This document shows positions 17,457 to 25,801 of a stretch of 64,000 nt of DNA, one piece after another. Numbering within the stretch: the stretch's first letter is position 1; each line of letters begins with the position of its first letter. Below the pieces are notes generated by a model. That model did no database searches. It saw nothing but the letters and a program-made list of their open reading frames with translations, and was not told the origin of the DNA. Source of the stretch: Nostocoides jenkinsii Ben 74 (GTDB taxonomy: Bacteria > Actinomycetota > Actinomycetes > Actinomycetales > Dermatophilaceae); the NCBI RefSeq assembly GCF_001046875.1, contig NZ_HF571038.1, forward strand, positions 70,344 to 134,343. The letters are read 5' to 3'. A program made the position numbers and the translations under genes.

Positions 17457-18658
17457 GAGGTGCCCCCGCACAGCTCGGTCACGACCCCGACGAGAGCGTC
17501 GATGCCTGCCTCGCAGTCTGCCGGATCGGCGAACTCCGCGGGCGAATGCGACACCCCCGTCGGGTTGCGCACGAACAGCATGGCGCTGGGGATCCCGGCC
17601 TGGGTGAGGACGCCGGCGTCGTGCCCAGCCCCCGTCCCGAGCAGGGGTATGCCGCCCAGCGCCCCCGCCAGTCGACTCGCCAACGCCGGGTCGAAAGTCG
17701 TCACCGGGGTCCACGATTCCTCGCGCACCTCGCCGTGCGCGCGCGTCACCATTGCCGTCACATCCTCTATGACGCCGCGGACGGCTTCCGGGTTGCTTCC
17801 GCGCGCATCGAGCCAGCCGGTGGCGTGGCTGGCCACGGCGTTGATACCGCCGGGCTCGACGTGGACCTTGCCGATCGTGGCGAGGCAGCCCCGCCGCGAA
17901 GCGGACTCGCGGGCGCCTTGGATCACGCGGGCGAGTTCGAGCAGCGCGTCGCGGCGGTCGTCGAGGCGCGTGGTGCCGGCGTGGTTGGCCTCGCCGGGCA
18001 GGTCGATCCGCCAACGACCGTGGGGCCAGATGTCGGTGCCGACCGCGACCGGGGCGTCGAGGTCAGCGAGGACCCGGCCCTGCTCGACGTGGAGTTCGAC
18101 GTAGGTGCCGATGCGGGCCAGTACTTCCGGATCGGGGCCGATGTGAGCCGGGTCGCGCCCGGCGGCCCGCAAGGCGTCGGCCATCGAGACGCCATCGATG
18201 TCCTTGAGGTTTCGCGCCTTGTCGGGATCGAGGAGCCCGGTGAGCACCCGTGACCCGGCGAGGGCGATGCCGAACCGGGCGCCCTCCTCGTCGACGAAGT
18301 TGGCGATGCCGACGGGGCGATCAGGAGTGAACCCACGCGCTCGAAGTTCGTCCAGCGCGAGGAAAGCCGACACGACGCCCAGCGGCCCGTCATACGCCCC
18401 GCCGTCGGGGACGGAGTCGAGGTGACTGCCGAGGACCAACCCGGGCCCGTCGCGATCGGGATTGCCCCACCACGCCCACTGGTTGCCCATGCGGTCCTCG
18501 GTCAGGTCCAGCCCCCTGACCTGCGCCTCCTGCGCAAACCACTCGCGCAACTCGTGGTCGGCCCGACCCCACGCAAACCGCCGGTAGCCCCCCGTGCCGG
18601 CGTCCCGCCCAACCGGCAGCAGGGCAGCCCACATCGCGGGGAACGTCAGCGCTGACAT
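17453..18658 (-). CDS. M20-family amidohydrolase (annotated family: allantoate amidohydrolase), candidate N-formylglutamate deformylase
   Basis: The 401-residue enzyme belongs to the M20 amidase group with allantoate and N-carbamoyl-amino-acid hydrolases. Dinuclear metal ligands are visible: His/Asp in GSHLDSVPDGGAYDGPLG, the Glu pair in NFVDEEGARFG, His in ELHVEQG and the last His in GVSHSPAEF. The dimerisation/lid domain lies near WRIDLPGEANHAGTTRLDDR. The ATG at 18658 is the best start. It lies between hutU and hutF and is coupled to hutF by ATGA. Since HutF makes N-formylglutamate and no HutG is present, this gene may supply the deformylase step. That is inference from position. Allantoate use is the alternative, but no other purine gene is here. 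Confidence 0.85.
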   Translation of the reverse strand: MSALTFPAMWAALLPVGRDAGTGGYRRFAWGRADHELREWFAQEAQVRGLDLTEDRMGNQWAWWGNPDRDGPGLVLGSHLDSVPDGGAYDGPLGVVSAFLALDELRARGFTPDRPVGIANFVDEEGARFGIALAGSRVLTGLLDPDKARNLKDIDGVSMADALRAAGRDPAHIGPDPEVLARIGTYVELHVEQGRVLADLDAPVAVGTDIWPHGRWRIDLPGEANHAGTTRLDDRRDALLELARVIQGARESASRRGCLATIGKVHVEPGGINAVASHATGWLDARGSNPEAVRGVIEDVTAMVTRAHGEVREESWTPVTTFDPALASRLAGALGGIPLLGTGAGHDAGVLTQAGIPSAMLFVRNPTGVSHSPAEFADPADCEAGIDALVGVVTELCGGTS

Positions 18659-18665
18659 ACCTGCA

Positions 18666-18695
18666 CCCAATCAGATCGCCCCCAATCAGATCGCC
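18666..18695. repeat. 15-base tandem duplication before the M20 gene
   Basis: CCAATCAGATCGCCC occurs twice in direct contact (18666-18680 and 18681-18695), just upstream of the M20 gene start on the minus strand. It could be a doubled regulator half-site or a simple tandem expansion. Confidence 0.65.
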
Positions 18696-18739
18696 CCCAC
18701 TCGCCGCTGTGGTGGAGTGCACTTTTCCGCCCATTGCCG

Positions 18740-18788
18740 GAACGTGTACATACGCAACGGATCATTACCGTTGCGTATGCACACGTTC
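18740..18788. terminator. 21-base inverted repeat after hutU
   Basis: Arms 18740-18760 and 18768-18788 are reverse complements with one mismatch, around the loop ATCATTA. It lies between the hutU stop and the M20 start on the same strand, so it could weaken transcription into the distal hut genes or stabilise the upstream mRNA. Confidence 0.75.
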
Positions 18789-18808
18789 TCTCCCGTGATG
18801 CGCCGGGG

Positions 18809-20438
18809 CTACTCGGCCATCGGGATCCGGACCCCGCGGTCGCGCGCGACGTCCTCGGCGATCTCGTAGCCCGCGTCGACGTGGCGGATCACGCCCATAC
18901 CCGGGTCATTGGTGAGGACGCGAGCGAGCTTCTCGGCCGCGAGCGGCGTGCCGTCGGCGACGGAGACCTGGCCGGCGTGCATCGAGCGGCCGATGCCGAC
19001 GCCGCCACCGTGGTGCAGCGAGACCCAACTAGCGCCGCTGGCCGTGTTGACGAGCGCGTTGAGGAGCGGCCAGTCGGCGATCGCATCGGAACCGTCGGCC
19101 ATCGCTTCGGTCTCGCGATAGGGGCTGGCGACCGAGCCGCAGTCGAGGTGGTCGCGCCCGATGACGATGGGGGCGCTCACCTTGCCGGAGGCGACGAGAT
19201 CGTTGAAGGCCAGGCCGGCCTGGTCGCGCTCGCCATACCCCAGCCAGCAGATGCGGGCCGGAAGTCCTTGCCACGCAATGCGATCCTGCGCGCCGCGGAT
19301 CCACTTGTGCAGCCGGTCGTTGTCCGGGAAGAGGTCGAGGACGGCCCGATCGGTCTCGGCAATGTCTTTCGGATCCCCCGAGAGGGCGACCCAGCGGAAC
19401 GGGCCTTTGCCCTCGCAGAACAACGGTCGGATGTAGGCCGGGACGAACCCCGGGAAGGCGAAGGCCCGGTCATACCCCCCGAGCCGGGCCTCGTCCCGGA
19501 TGCTGTTGCCGTAGTCGAAGGTTTCGGCGCCGCCGTCCTGGAAGCCGACCATCGCCTCGACGTGGCGGGCCATCGACTCGCGGGCGCGGTCAGTGAACTC
19601 CTCGGGCTTCTTGGTCGCGTATTCGTCCCACTGGTCCAACTCGATCCCGACCGGCAGATAGGACAGCGGGTCGTGCGCGCTGGTCTGGTCGGTGACGATG
19701 TCGATCGGGACGCCGCGGCGCAGCAGCTCGGGGAAGACCTCAGCGGCATTGCCGACGACGCCGACCGACCAGCCGCGACGCTCCTCTTTCGCCTTGAGCG
19801 ACTTGGCGATCGCGTCGTCGAGATCGTCGGCGACTTCGTCGAGATAGCGGTGCTCGACGCGGCGCTGCAGCCGGTGCGGATCGACGTCGACGATCAGGCA
19901 CGCGCCCTCGTTGAGGGTGACGGCGAGCGGCTGCGCGCCGCCCATCCCGCCGCAGCCGACGGTGACCGCCATACCTCTTCTCGGCGATCGCGGCGAAGGT
20001 TTCATAGGTGCCCTGGACGATGCCCTGGGTGCCGATATAGATCCACGAGCCGGCCGTCATCTGGCCGTACATCGTCAGCCCGAGGTGCTCCAGCCGCCGG
20101 AATTCGGGCCAATTCGCCCAGTCCGGAACGAGATTCGAGTTCGCGATGAGCACGCGTGGCGCCCACTCGTGGGTGCGGAAGACCCCGACCGGCCGGCCCG
20201 ACTGCACGAGCATTGTCTCGTCCGGGTTGAGGTCGGTCAGGGTGCGCACCATGGCATCGAAGCTGCGCCAGTCGCGCGCCGCCCGCCCGGTGCCGCCATA
20301 GACGACGAGGTCGTCCGGCCGCTCGGCCACCTCCGGATCGAGGTTGTTCATCAGCATCCGCAACGGTGCCTCGGTGCTCCATCGCTTGGCCGTCAACGTG
20401 TTCCCGCGCGCCGCGCGGACCGGGCGTGCCCCGTCCAT
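18809..20438 (-). pseudogene. hutU: urocanate hydratase, reading frame broken
   Basis: Urocanase adds water to urocanate using bound NAD+, the second step of histidine breakdown. The N-terminal part (ATG 20438, with GGAG seven bases upstream) reads [13 protein letters not shown] through [20 protein letters not shown]. The C-terminal part continues in another frame from [18 protein letters not shown], the NAD-binding GGMGGAQ region, to the normal end. At the junction (about 19965-19980) roughly eight residues that the family normally has are missing. One ATGGCGG remains where two copies may once have flanked a segment of 3n+2 bases, so recombination between short repeats would explain the loss. 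As sequenced the enzyme would be inactive. Confidence 0.88.
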
Positions 20439-20522
20439 ACCGGATCTCCTCATCCTTGAGTCGTATGCCGATCCTATGGCGCCCGCCCGCCTCGCCGCCG
20501 CTGCCTCCCGGCGGCCGGGTCC

Positions 20523-20855
20523 TCAGGTCGTTCGCCGGCCCCGCGCGGTAAGAGCCAGGATCGCGAGGGTCGCCGTCGCGATCCCCAGGCCCTGCCCGAC
20601 CGTATGCCGCCGTCCCCCACTCGTCGCCGCCCCCTGCACTTCCCCGGCCGCGGCCGCGGACATCACCGATCCCGCGCTGGCGGCGGACATCAGGGACCCA
20701 GCGCTCGCCGCCGAGGCGATGCTGAAGGCCGACGCGATCGACCCGATGGACCCGATCGACAAGGCGCTGCCCACGGACCCGATGCTGAGCACCGACCCGC
20801 GACTCGCGATGCACAGGATCGAGTCTTCGGAGGCGATGGACCACTTCGACGACAT
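20523..20855 (-). CDS. serine-triplet repeat protein with C-terminal membrane helix
   Basis: The predicted 110-residue protein begins MSSKWSIASEDSILC. For about 70 residues it places Ser (sometimes Cys or Ala) at every third position, as in SVLSIGSVGSALSIGSIGS. Small and beta-branched residues lie between. This period suggests a narrow beta-solenoid or a stacked Ser ladder. A hydrophobic helix (LGIATATLAILALTA) and a basic end follow, so it may be tail-anchored. I know of similar proteins in other actinobacteria but no function. It lies inside the hut cluster between hutH and hutU on the same strand, with its own inverted-repeat upstream region. Confidence 0.7.
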   Translation of the reverse strand: MSSKWSIASEDSILCIASRGSVLSIGSVGSALSIGSIGSIASAFSIASAASAGSLMSAASAGSVMSAAAAGEVQGAATSGGRRHTVGQGLGIATATLAILALTARGRRTT

Positions 20856-20930
20856 ACGGCCACTCTCGCACCATCGGGGAGGCGGGTTGGGGTTCCAGGT
20901 GGGCCGACACGCGTTCGCGCGAGGAGCGCC

Positions 20931-20947
20931 GTTCAGAATGTCTGAAC
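20931..20947. promoter_or_regulatory. GTTCAGA inverted repeat (candidate operator)
   Basis: GTTCAGA-ATG-TCTGAAC is a perfect inverted repeat with seven-base arms. Related half-sites (TTGAACA, TTCTGAACC) lie within the next 30 bases. The group lies about 75-120 bases upstream of the Ser-repeat gene on the minus strand, a suitable place for a regulator to act. Confidence 0.5.
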
Positions 20948-21005
20948 AGCGGCACTTTTTGAACACTTCTGAACCGCAGCCGAGAACACTGCGCACCCGA
21001 AGCAT

Positions 21006-21063
21006 CGAGTTCGGGAAACACGCCGAGGGGGATGCCCGCGCGCCGGCGTGCTTCCCGAACTCG
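21006..21063. terminator. 19-base inverted repeat after hutH
   Basis: Arms 21006-21024 and 21045-21063 are reverse complements except for one base. They lie 15 bases beyond the hutH stop in the direction of transcription. The loop is 20 bases and GC-rich, and there is no U-tract. It probably ends or reduces hutH transcription before the Ser-repeat gene. Confidence 0.7.
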
Positions 21064-21078
21064 ACCGGCGGAGTCGGG

Positions 21079-22665
21079 TTAGTTCAGCGGGCCGGCGACA
21101 GACTCGGCGGCGTGGCGGACGGAGCCGTCGGCGACGGCATACACCGCGGCGGCGATGTCGTCGGCGAGGAAGCGGTCAGGACCGGGGGCGGTGCGGGAGA
21201 CCTCGTCAAGGGCGGCGATGATCGCCGCGCTCACCGGGGAGGGGGTCAAGGGTGCGCGCAGTTGTATGCCGCGCGCGGCCGTGAGCAGTTCGATGGTCAG
21301 CACCTGGGTCAGGGCGTCGACGGAGCGCCGCAGTTTGCGCGCCGCGCCCCAGCCCATCGAGACGTGATCCTCCTGCATCGCGCTGCTGGGGATCGAGTCG
21401 ACACTCGCGGGCACCGCGAGGCGCTTCATCTCGGAAACCATTCCGGCAGCGGTGTATTGGGCGATCATCAGGCCGGAATCGACGCCCGGGTCGTCGGCGA
21501 GGAAGGCGTTCAACCCGTGGTTGCGGGCCTTGTCGAGGAAGCGATCGGTGCGCCGCTCGCTCATACTCGCCAGGTCGGCGGCGGCGATGGCGAGGAAGTC
21601 GAGGACATAGGCGACCGGCGCGCCGTGGAAGTTGCCATTGGACTCGACTCGGTCGTCCAGGGTCACGACCGGGTTGTCGACGGCGCTCGCCAACTCCCAG
21701 CCCGCGACCCGGGCGGCGTGGTCGAGGGTGTCGCGAACCGCGCCGGCGACCTGGGGCGCGCATCGCAACGAGTAGGCGTCCTGGACGCGTGTGCATGCCT
21801 CCGGGTCGCGGTGCGAATCGCGAATACCGCTGACGGCCAGGACTTTCCGCATGTTCGCGGCGCTGAGCGCTTGGCCCGGCTGGGGCCGCAGGGCGTGTAG
21901 GTCGGCGGCGAAGACGTCGTCCGTTCCGAGCAGGCCCTCGACACTCATCGCGGCGGCGAGGTCCGCGATGGTGACGAGCGCGCGGAGGTCGGTGATCGCC
22001 ATACACAGCATCCCGAGCATGCCGTCGGTGCCATTGATGAGGGCCAGGCCCTCCTTCTCGCGCAGTTCGACGGGCGCGATATCAGCCGCGGCGAGCGCAT
22101 CACCGGCCGCCATCAGCTCACCGTCGGCGTCGCGCACCCAGCCCTCCCCCATCAGCGCGAGCGCGCAATGCGAGAGCGGGGCGAGGTCGCCGGAGCAGCC
22201 GAGCGAGCCATACTCGCGCACGACGGGGGTGATCCCGGCGTTGAGCATCGCGACATACGCGCGCAGCGTTTCCTCGCGTATGCCGGTGCGGCCGGTGGCG
22301 AGGGTCTGGATCCTCAGTAGCATGAGGGCGCGCACGACTTCGCGCTCTACCTCCGCGCCCGAGCCAGCCGCGTGGGAGCGAATCAGACTGCGCTGCAATT
22401 GTGTTCGCTTCTCCGGGGGGATGCTCGTGTTGGCGAGCGCGCCGAAACCCGTGGAGATTCCATAGTGCGCGACGGTGTCGTCGGCGAGGGCGTCGATCAC
22501 CCCCCGCGTATGCCGAACCCTCCCCCACGCGGCCTCGCTCACCTCAACGCTCACGGGCCTGCCGAGGTAGTCCGTGCCGGGCGGCGCGGAGCGGGCGATG
22601 TGGACCACCTGTTCGATGGTCAGGGGTTCGTTGCCGAGGGTCACCGTTGACGTCACAAGGTTCAT
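21079..22665 (-). CDS. hutH: histidine ammonia-lyase
   Basis: HutH removes ammonia from L-histidine to form urocanate, the entry step of the pathway. The 528-residue protein has the lyase active-site motif YGSLGCSGDLAPLSH. Residues 157-159 are Cys-Ser-Gly where the usual MIO-forming triad is Ala-Ser-Gly. Other conserved parts are YGISTGFGALANT near residue 68, NGTDGMLGML, and the SSAMQEDHVSMG segment. The ATG at 22665 is chosen because the family N-terminus begins there. It is the first gene of the hut cluster and is divergent from the hemerythrin gene. Confidence 0.95.
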   Translation of the reverse strand: MNLVTSTVTLGNEPLTIEQVVHIARSAPPGTDYLGRPVSVEVSEAAWGRVRHTRGVIDALADDTVAHYGISTGFGALANTSIPPEKRTQLQRSLIRSHAAGSGAEVEREVVRALMLLRIQTLATGRTGIREETLRAYVAMLNAGITPVVREYGSLGCSGDLAPLSHCALALMGEGWVRDADGELMAAGDALAAADIAPVELREKEGLALINGTDGMLGMLCMAITDLRALVTIADLAAAMSVEGLLGTDDVFAADLHALRPQPGQALSAANMRKVLAVSGIRDSHRDPEACTRVQDAYSLRCAPQVAGAVRDTLDHAARVAGWELASAVDNPVVTLDDRVESNGNFHGAPVAYVLDFLAIAAADLASMSERRTDRFLDKARNHGLNAFLADDPGVDSGLMIAQYTAAGMVSEMKRLAVPASVDSIPSSAMQEDHVSMGWGAARKLRRSVDALTQVLTIELLTAARGIQLRAPLTPSPVSAAIIAALDEVSRTAPGPDRFLADDIAAAVYAVADGSVRHAAESVAGPLN

Positions 22666-22741
22666 CAAATCCGAGACGCGCCGCGAAATCCACCAGGCCA
22701 CAAGAACCCGACAGCCGTGGTTGGGTGGGCACGATGGCCGG

Positions 22742-23368
22742 ATGAACACGCTCTGGATCCAGCAGCCCACCAATGGCGATGTCGTCGAGTTGATCCTCGG
22801 CGATCACCGCACCTTCGAAGACCTCCTGCGCGAATGCCGTCGCGACGATCGCGACCGGGCCGCCGCCCGTTCGGCGCTCGCGGAGTTGCTGGTCGCCCAC
22901 GCGGAGGCGGAGGAGAGTGAGGTCTATCCGTCGCTGCACGCCAAGCGGGCCATTAGCGCCGACAAGGAGGAGCACGGCGAGCACGAACACGCGGAGATCC
23001 TGGAGGCGCTGCTCGCGTTCCTGGATGCGAAGGGCACGACGACGCAGAAGTATGAGGACGCCCTCGAGGAGCTGAGCAAGGTCGTCGCCCACCACAGCGG
23101 CGAGGAGGAACTGTCCATACTCAACCCCGCCCGGGCCGATGTGTCGGCGACCATCCGTCACGAGCTGGGTGCCGCCTGGTGCACCAAGCGAAATGCACTG
23201 CTGACCAAGGGCTGCGCCTCTCGGGCTCAGGTCGCGAGCCTGTTGGCCGAGGCGGTGCGCGAGAAAGTCTTACCGCCGGCCGATGTGCGCGAGCAAATGG
23301 AGGCGATTGAGGCCGAGGCGAAGGCCAAGACCAAGGAGTTGGAGCAGGAGGCGACCGCGAAGCCGTGA
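22742..23368 (+). CDS. hemerythrin HHE domain protein
   Basis: The 208-residue protein has a four-helix hemerythrin-type domain that holds a non-haem di-iron centre for binding oxygen or related gases. Ligands are visible as DHRTFEDLL, HAEAEESEVYPSL, HGEHEHAEILEAL and VAHHSGEEE. The last 60 residues are charged helix with possible coiled coil ending in EAEAKAKTKELEQE. The ATG at 22742 is the only start consistent with the domain. It is divergent from hutH. Roles in oxygen or nitrosative sensing are known for the family; the specific role here is not. Confidence 0.85.
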   Translation: MNTLWIQQPTNGDVVELILGDHRTFEDLLRECRRDDRDRAAARSALAELLVAHAEAEESEVYPSLHAKRAISADKEEHGEHEHAEILEALLAFLDAKGTTTQKYEDALEELSKVVAHHSGEEELSILNPARADVSATIRHELGAAWCTKRNALLTKGCASRAQVASLLAEAVREKVLPPADVREQMEAIEAEAKAKTKELEQEATAKP

Positions 23369-23574
23369 GGACAAACGGGCGGGCTTCTGCGCTGCGACTT
23401 TCGGAGCAACTTAGAAGTCTCATTCGACGCCCCGAGAGCGCCGACAACGTGATGGGCATCATCCGACGTGGGCGCGCACGAGATGTGCTGGACGACCGGC
23501 CAGCGGAGGAGGTTGTTGGCTACGGCCCGGACAGAATCCCTCGATGGCTGTCGTCACTCGTGGCTCCCAAATGA
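23365..23574 (+). CDS. possible small coupled ORF, hypothetical
   Basis: A 69-codon frame starts at a GTG that overlaps the hemerythrin stop (GTGA), as expected for translational coupling. The product is basic and has no recognised domain. The sequence around it is the only sizeable space between two genes here, and the frame could be a chance opening in GC-rich DNA. Confidence 0.25.
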   Translation: MRTNGRASALRLSEQLRSLIRRPESADNVMGIIRRGRARDVLDDRPAEEVVGYGPDRIPRWLSSLVAPK

Positions 23575-23684
23575 GCGAAAACCCTTGTCAGAGTTGGGAA
23601 AAGCCCTTGACCTCAGCATAGAACGCGCGTACTATTGAGGCATTAGCCCGGGGTGGGCAGCGCGAGCGATACGGGGGTGTCGGC
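23575..23684 (+). promoter_or_regulatory. promoter region of the HNH gene (TTGACC-17-TACTAT)
   Basis: TTGACC (23607-23612) and TACTAT (23630-23635) are separated by 17 bases, the best sigma70-type promoter in the window. It should direct transcription of the DUF222/HNH gene at 23685 from a start near 23642. The remaining sequence from 23369 shows no other gene apart from the doubtful small ORF. Confidence 0.7.
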
Positions 23685-24950
23685 ATGAGTGTTGTGGCCT
23701 TCCCGCATGCCGCGTCGGCGCCGGATCCGGACACGATCTGGGATCGTGCGACCGCTATCGCGGGTCAACTCAATGCCTTGCACGCCGAGCTCGTGGAGTT
23801 GACGGCTCAGGCCATCGAGGCCGATTGCTGGGGTGGCAATGGCGGCGTGCGGTCGCCCGAGCACTGGCTGGCCTTGCGCGCCGGGCTATCGCCGGCGACG
23901 GCGGCCCAGATCACCACGCTCGCGCGCGCCCGGACCCGCCTTCCAGTGTTGACGGGCTTGGTGGAGCAGGGGCGGCTCTCCCTCGACCAGGCCGCGGCGG
24001 TCGCGGGGCGGGTGCCCGCGGCATACGAGGAAGCGGTCTGCGAACTTGCTCCGCTGATGACCGTCACCCAACTGCGGCGGATCGTCAACCGCTACCCGTT
24101 CGAGCCCGATGAGCCCGACCGTGCCGAGGATGCGTCAAAGACCGAAGAGCCGACGGTAGCTGCTGCTCCGCCGGCCTTCCCCGACCGAGCCGACCAGCCG
24201 AGTTCCGTGTCCCTGCAGTGGGACGACGGCCGGTTCGTGCTCCGGGCCGATCTCGATGCCGCCGATGGCGCCTTGATGGAGAACGCTCTTCGCGAGGCGA
24301 AGGATGCGCTCTTCACCGCCGGGAACCCCGCAGCGACGTATGCGGATGCGCTGATCGAGATCGCCTCCCGCAGCCTCGGTGCCGTCGAGTCACCGGCCCG
24401 GGCCAGTCATTACCGCGTCCACATCCACCTCGACACCGAAGGCGCCTGGGTCAACGCCCGCGGCTCGCTGGCCGCGCACCTCGCCGCCCGGCTCGGCTGC
24501 ACCGCCGACACGGCTGTCGATTGGCAGACGAAGGGCCGGCCCGTCTCAGTCGGCCGATCTCAGCACGCCATTCCGGAGCGGCTCCGCCGGCTCGTCGAGG
24601 ACCGGGATCGTGGCTGTGCCTATCCCGGCTGCACGGCGACCCGATTCGTCGAGATCCACCACATCGACCATTGGGCCGACGGTGGCGGCACCGACTACGC
24701 CAACTTGATCAGTCTGTGCCCGCACCACCACGACGCGCACCACGCCGGCGACTTCACCATCTCCGAGAGTGGAAATGCGTTGTTGCCCTTCGTATTCCGC
24801 ACCCGCCATGGTCGTTCGATCCAGGTTGCCCCACCCGACCCACACGGCGGCGAGGCGCCTCCCAAACCAGCGCGGCCGTCAAGGGACTACCGCCCACCGT
24901 TGGGCGAGCGGCTCGACACCGATTGGATCTACTTCCGCAAACGCCCCTGA
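23685..24950 (+). CDS. DUF222 / HNH endonuclease domain protein (13E12 repeat family)
   Basis: The 421-residue protein has the N-terminal helical DUF222 region (RSPEHWLALRAGLSPATAAQ, LPVLTGLVEQGRLSLDQAAA) and a C-terminal HNH nuclease. The zinc and catalytic residues are seen in CAYPGCTATRFVEIHHIDHW followed by the NLISLCPHHH segment. Such proteins occur in many copies in actinobacterial genomes and were first noticed as 13E12 repeats in mycobacteria. Their role is unsettled: mobile element, DNA processing or defence. It has its own strong promoter and no obvious operon partner. Confidence 0.9.
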   Translation: MSVVAFPHAASAPDPDTIWDRATAIAGQLNALHAELVELTAQAIEADCWGGNGGVRSPEHWLALRAGLSPATAAQITTLARARTRLPVLTGLVEQGRLSLDQAAAVAGRVPAAYEEAVCELAPLMTVTQLRRIVNRYPFEPDEPDRAEDASKTEEPTVAAAPPAFPDRADQPSSVSLQWDDGRFVLRADLDAADGALMENALREAKDALFTAGNPAATYADALIEIASRSLGAVESPARASHYRVHIHLDTEGAWVNARGSLAAHLAARLGCTADTAVDWQTKGRPVSVGRSQHAIPERLRRLVEDRDRGCAYPGCTATRFVEIHHIDHWADGGGTDYANLISLCPHHHDAHHAGDFTISESGNALLPFVFRTRHGRSIQVAPPDPHGGEAPPKPARPSRDYRPPLGERLDTDWIYFRKRP

Positions 24951-25018
24951 GACGGTGCACCGGGTCGGCCCGGCACTCGATCAATGGGCCCCTCTCTTCG
25001 GGGCAAGGAGCGCATCGA

Positions 25019-25774
25019 TCAGGTGAGTTTGCGGACGACCGGAAGCGGGGCGTGGCGCAGGACGGTCCCCATCGGCACCCAGGGCCATGACGGGACGCGG
25101 GCGTGGGGCTTGCGCTTCTCGATCGCCTCGACCATCGCCGCGACGCCGGTCGGGGTGTCGACCATGAAGGGCATCGGCTTCTTGACGTGCTCGTTCATCT
25201 CCGAGCGGATGTAGCCGGGATAGATCACCGAGACGTCGATGGCGAGGCCGGGCTCGCCGGCCATCTCGTGGCGGATGCCCTCGGCGAGGGCGGCGACGCC
25301 GGCCTTGGTCGCGGCATACGTCGTGATGGTCTTGGGCATGCCCCGCATCGCGGACATGGACGAGATCATGACCAGGTGCCCGGCCTTCTGGGCGCGGAAG
25401 ATCTCCATCGCCGCCTCGCATTGCGCCAGTGCCGCAACGAAATTCGTCATCGCGGTGGCCTTGTTGGCGTCATACCGGCCCGTACCGATCGGGGCACCCT
25501 TGCCGAGGCCGGCGTTGACGATGATGCGATCGATGGTGCCGAAGTCGTCGCGGAAGGCGCGGAAGACCTCGAAGACTTGGTCGTCATTGTTGACGTCGAG
25601 GGCGCGGATCTCAACGCGGCACTCGGGGTGCGCATTCTCGATCTCGTCGCGTAGCTCCTCCAGCCGCCCCGTGCGGCGGGCCGCGAGCGCGAGGTCGTGG
25701 CCGAGCGCGGCCATCTGCCGCGCCATCTCGGCACCCAGGCCGGAACTGGCTCCCGTGATCAAAACCGTTGTCAT
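25019..25774 (-). CDS. short-chain dehydrogenase/reductase (SDR)
   Basis: This is an NAD(P)-dependent oxidoreductase of 251 residues. The cofactor motif TGASSGLG is at residues 7-14, a second basic patch AARRTGR favours NADP, and the catalytic Ser (VMISSMSA) and YxxxK (TTYAATKAG) are present. A hydrophobic and basic C-terminus (VPSWPWVPMGTVLRHAPL) resembles membrane-associated SDRs. It is the last gene of the TetR-linked catabolic operon, 27 bases after the histidine phosphatase gene. The substrate is unknown. Confidence 0.88.
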   Translation of the reverse strand: MTTVLITGASSGLGAEMARQMAALGHDLALAARRTGRLEELRDEIENAHPECRVEIRALDVNNDDQVFEVFRAFRDDFGTIDRIIVNAGLGKGAPIGTGRYDANKATAMTNFVAALAQCEAAMEIFRAQKAGHLVMISSMSAMRGMPKTITTYAATKAGVAALAEGIRHEMAGEPGLAIDVSVIYPGYIRSEMNEHVKKPMPFMVDTPTGVAAMVEAIEKRKPHARVPSWPWVPMGTVLRHAPLPVVRKLT

Positions 25775-25801
25775 TGTTGTCCTTTCAGCGGGGCTGCCCT
25801 T

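Noticed and set aside
16131-18014. Extended hutF of 627 residues
   Set aside because: The extra N-terminal 186 codons are antisense-like Arg-rich sequence over the M20 gene. The real start is the ATGA overlap at 17456.
15027-21900. Long plus-strand frames opposite the hut genes
   Set aside because: They mirror hutI, hutF, hutU and hutH and show only composition-driven sequence.
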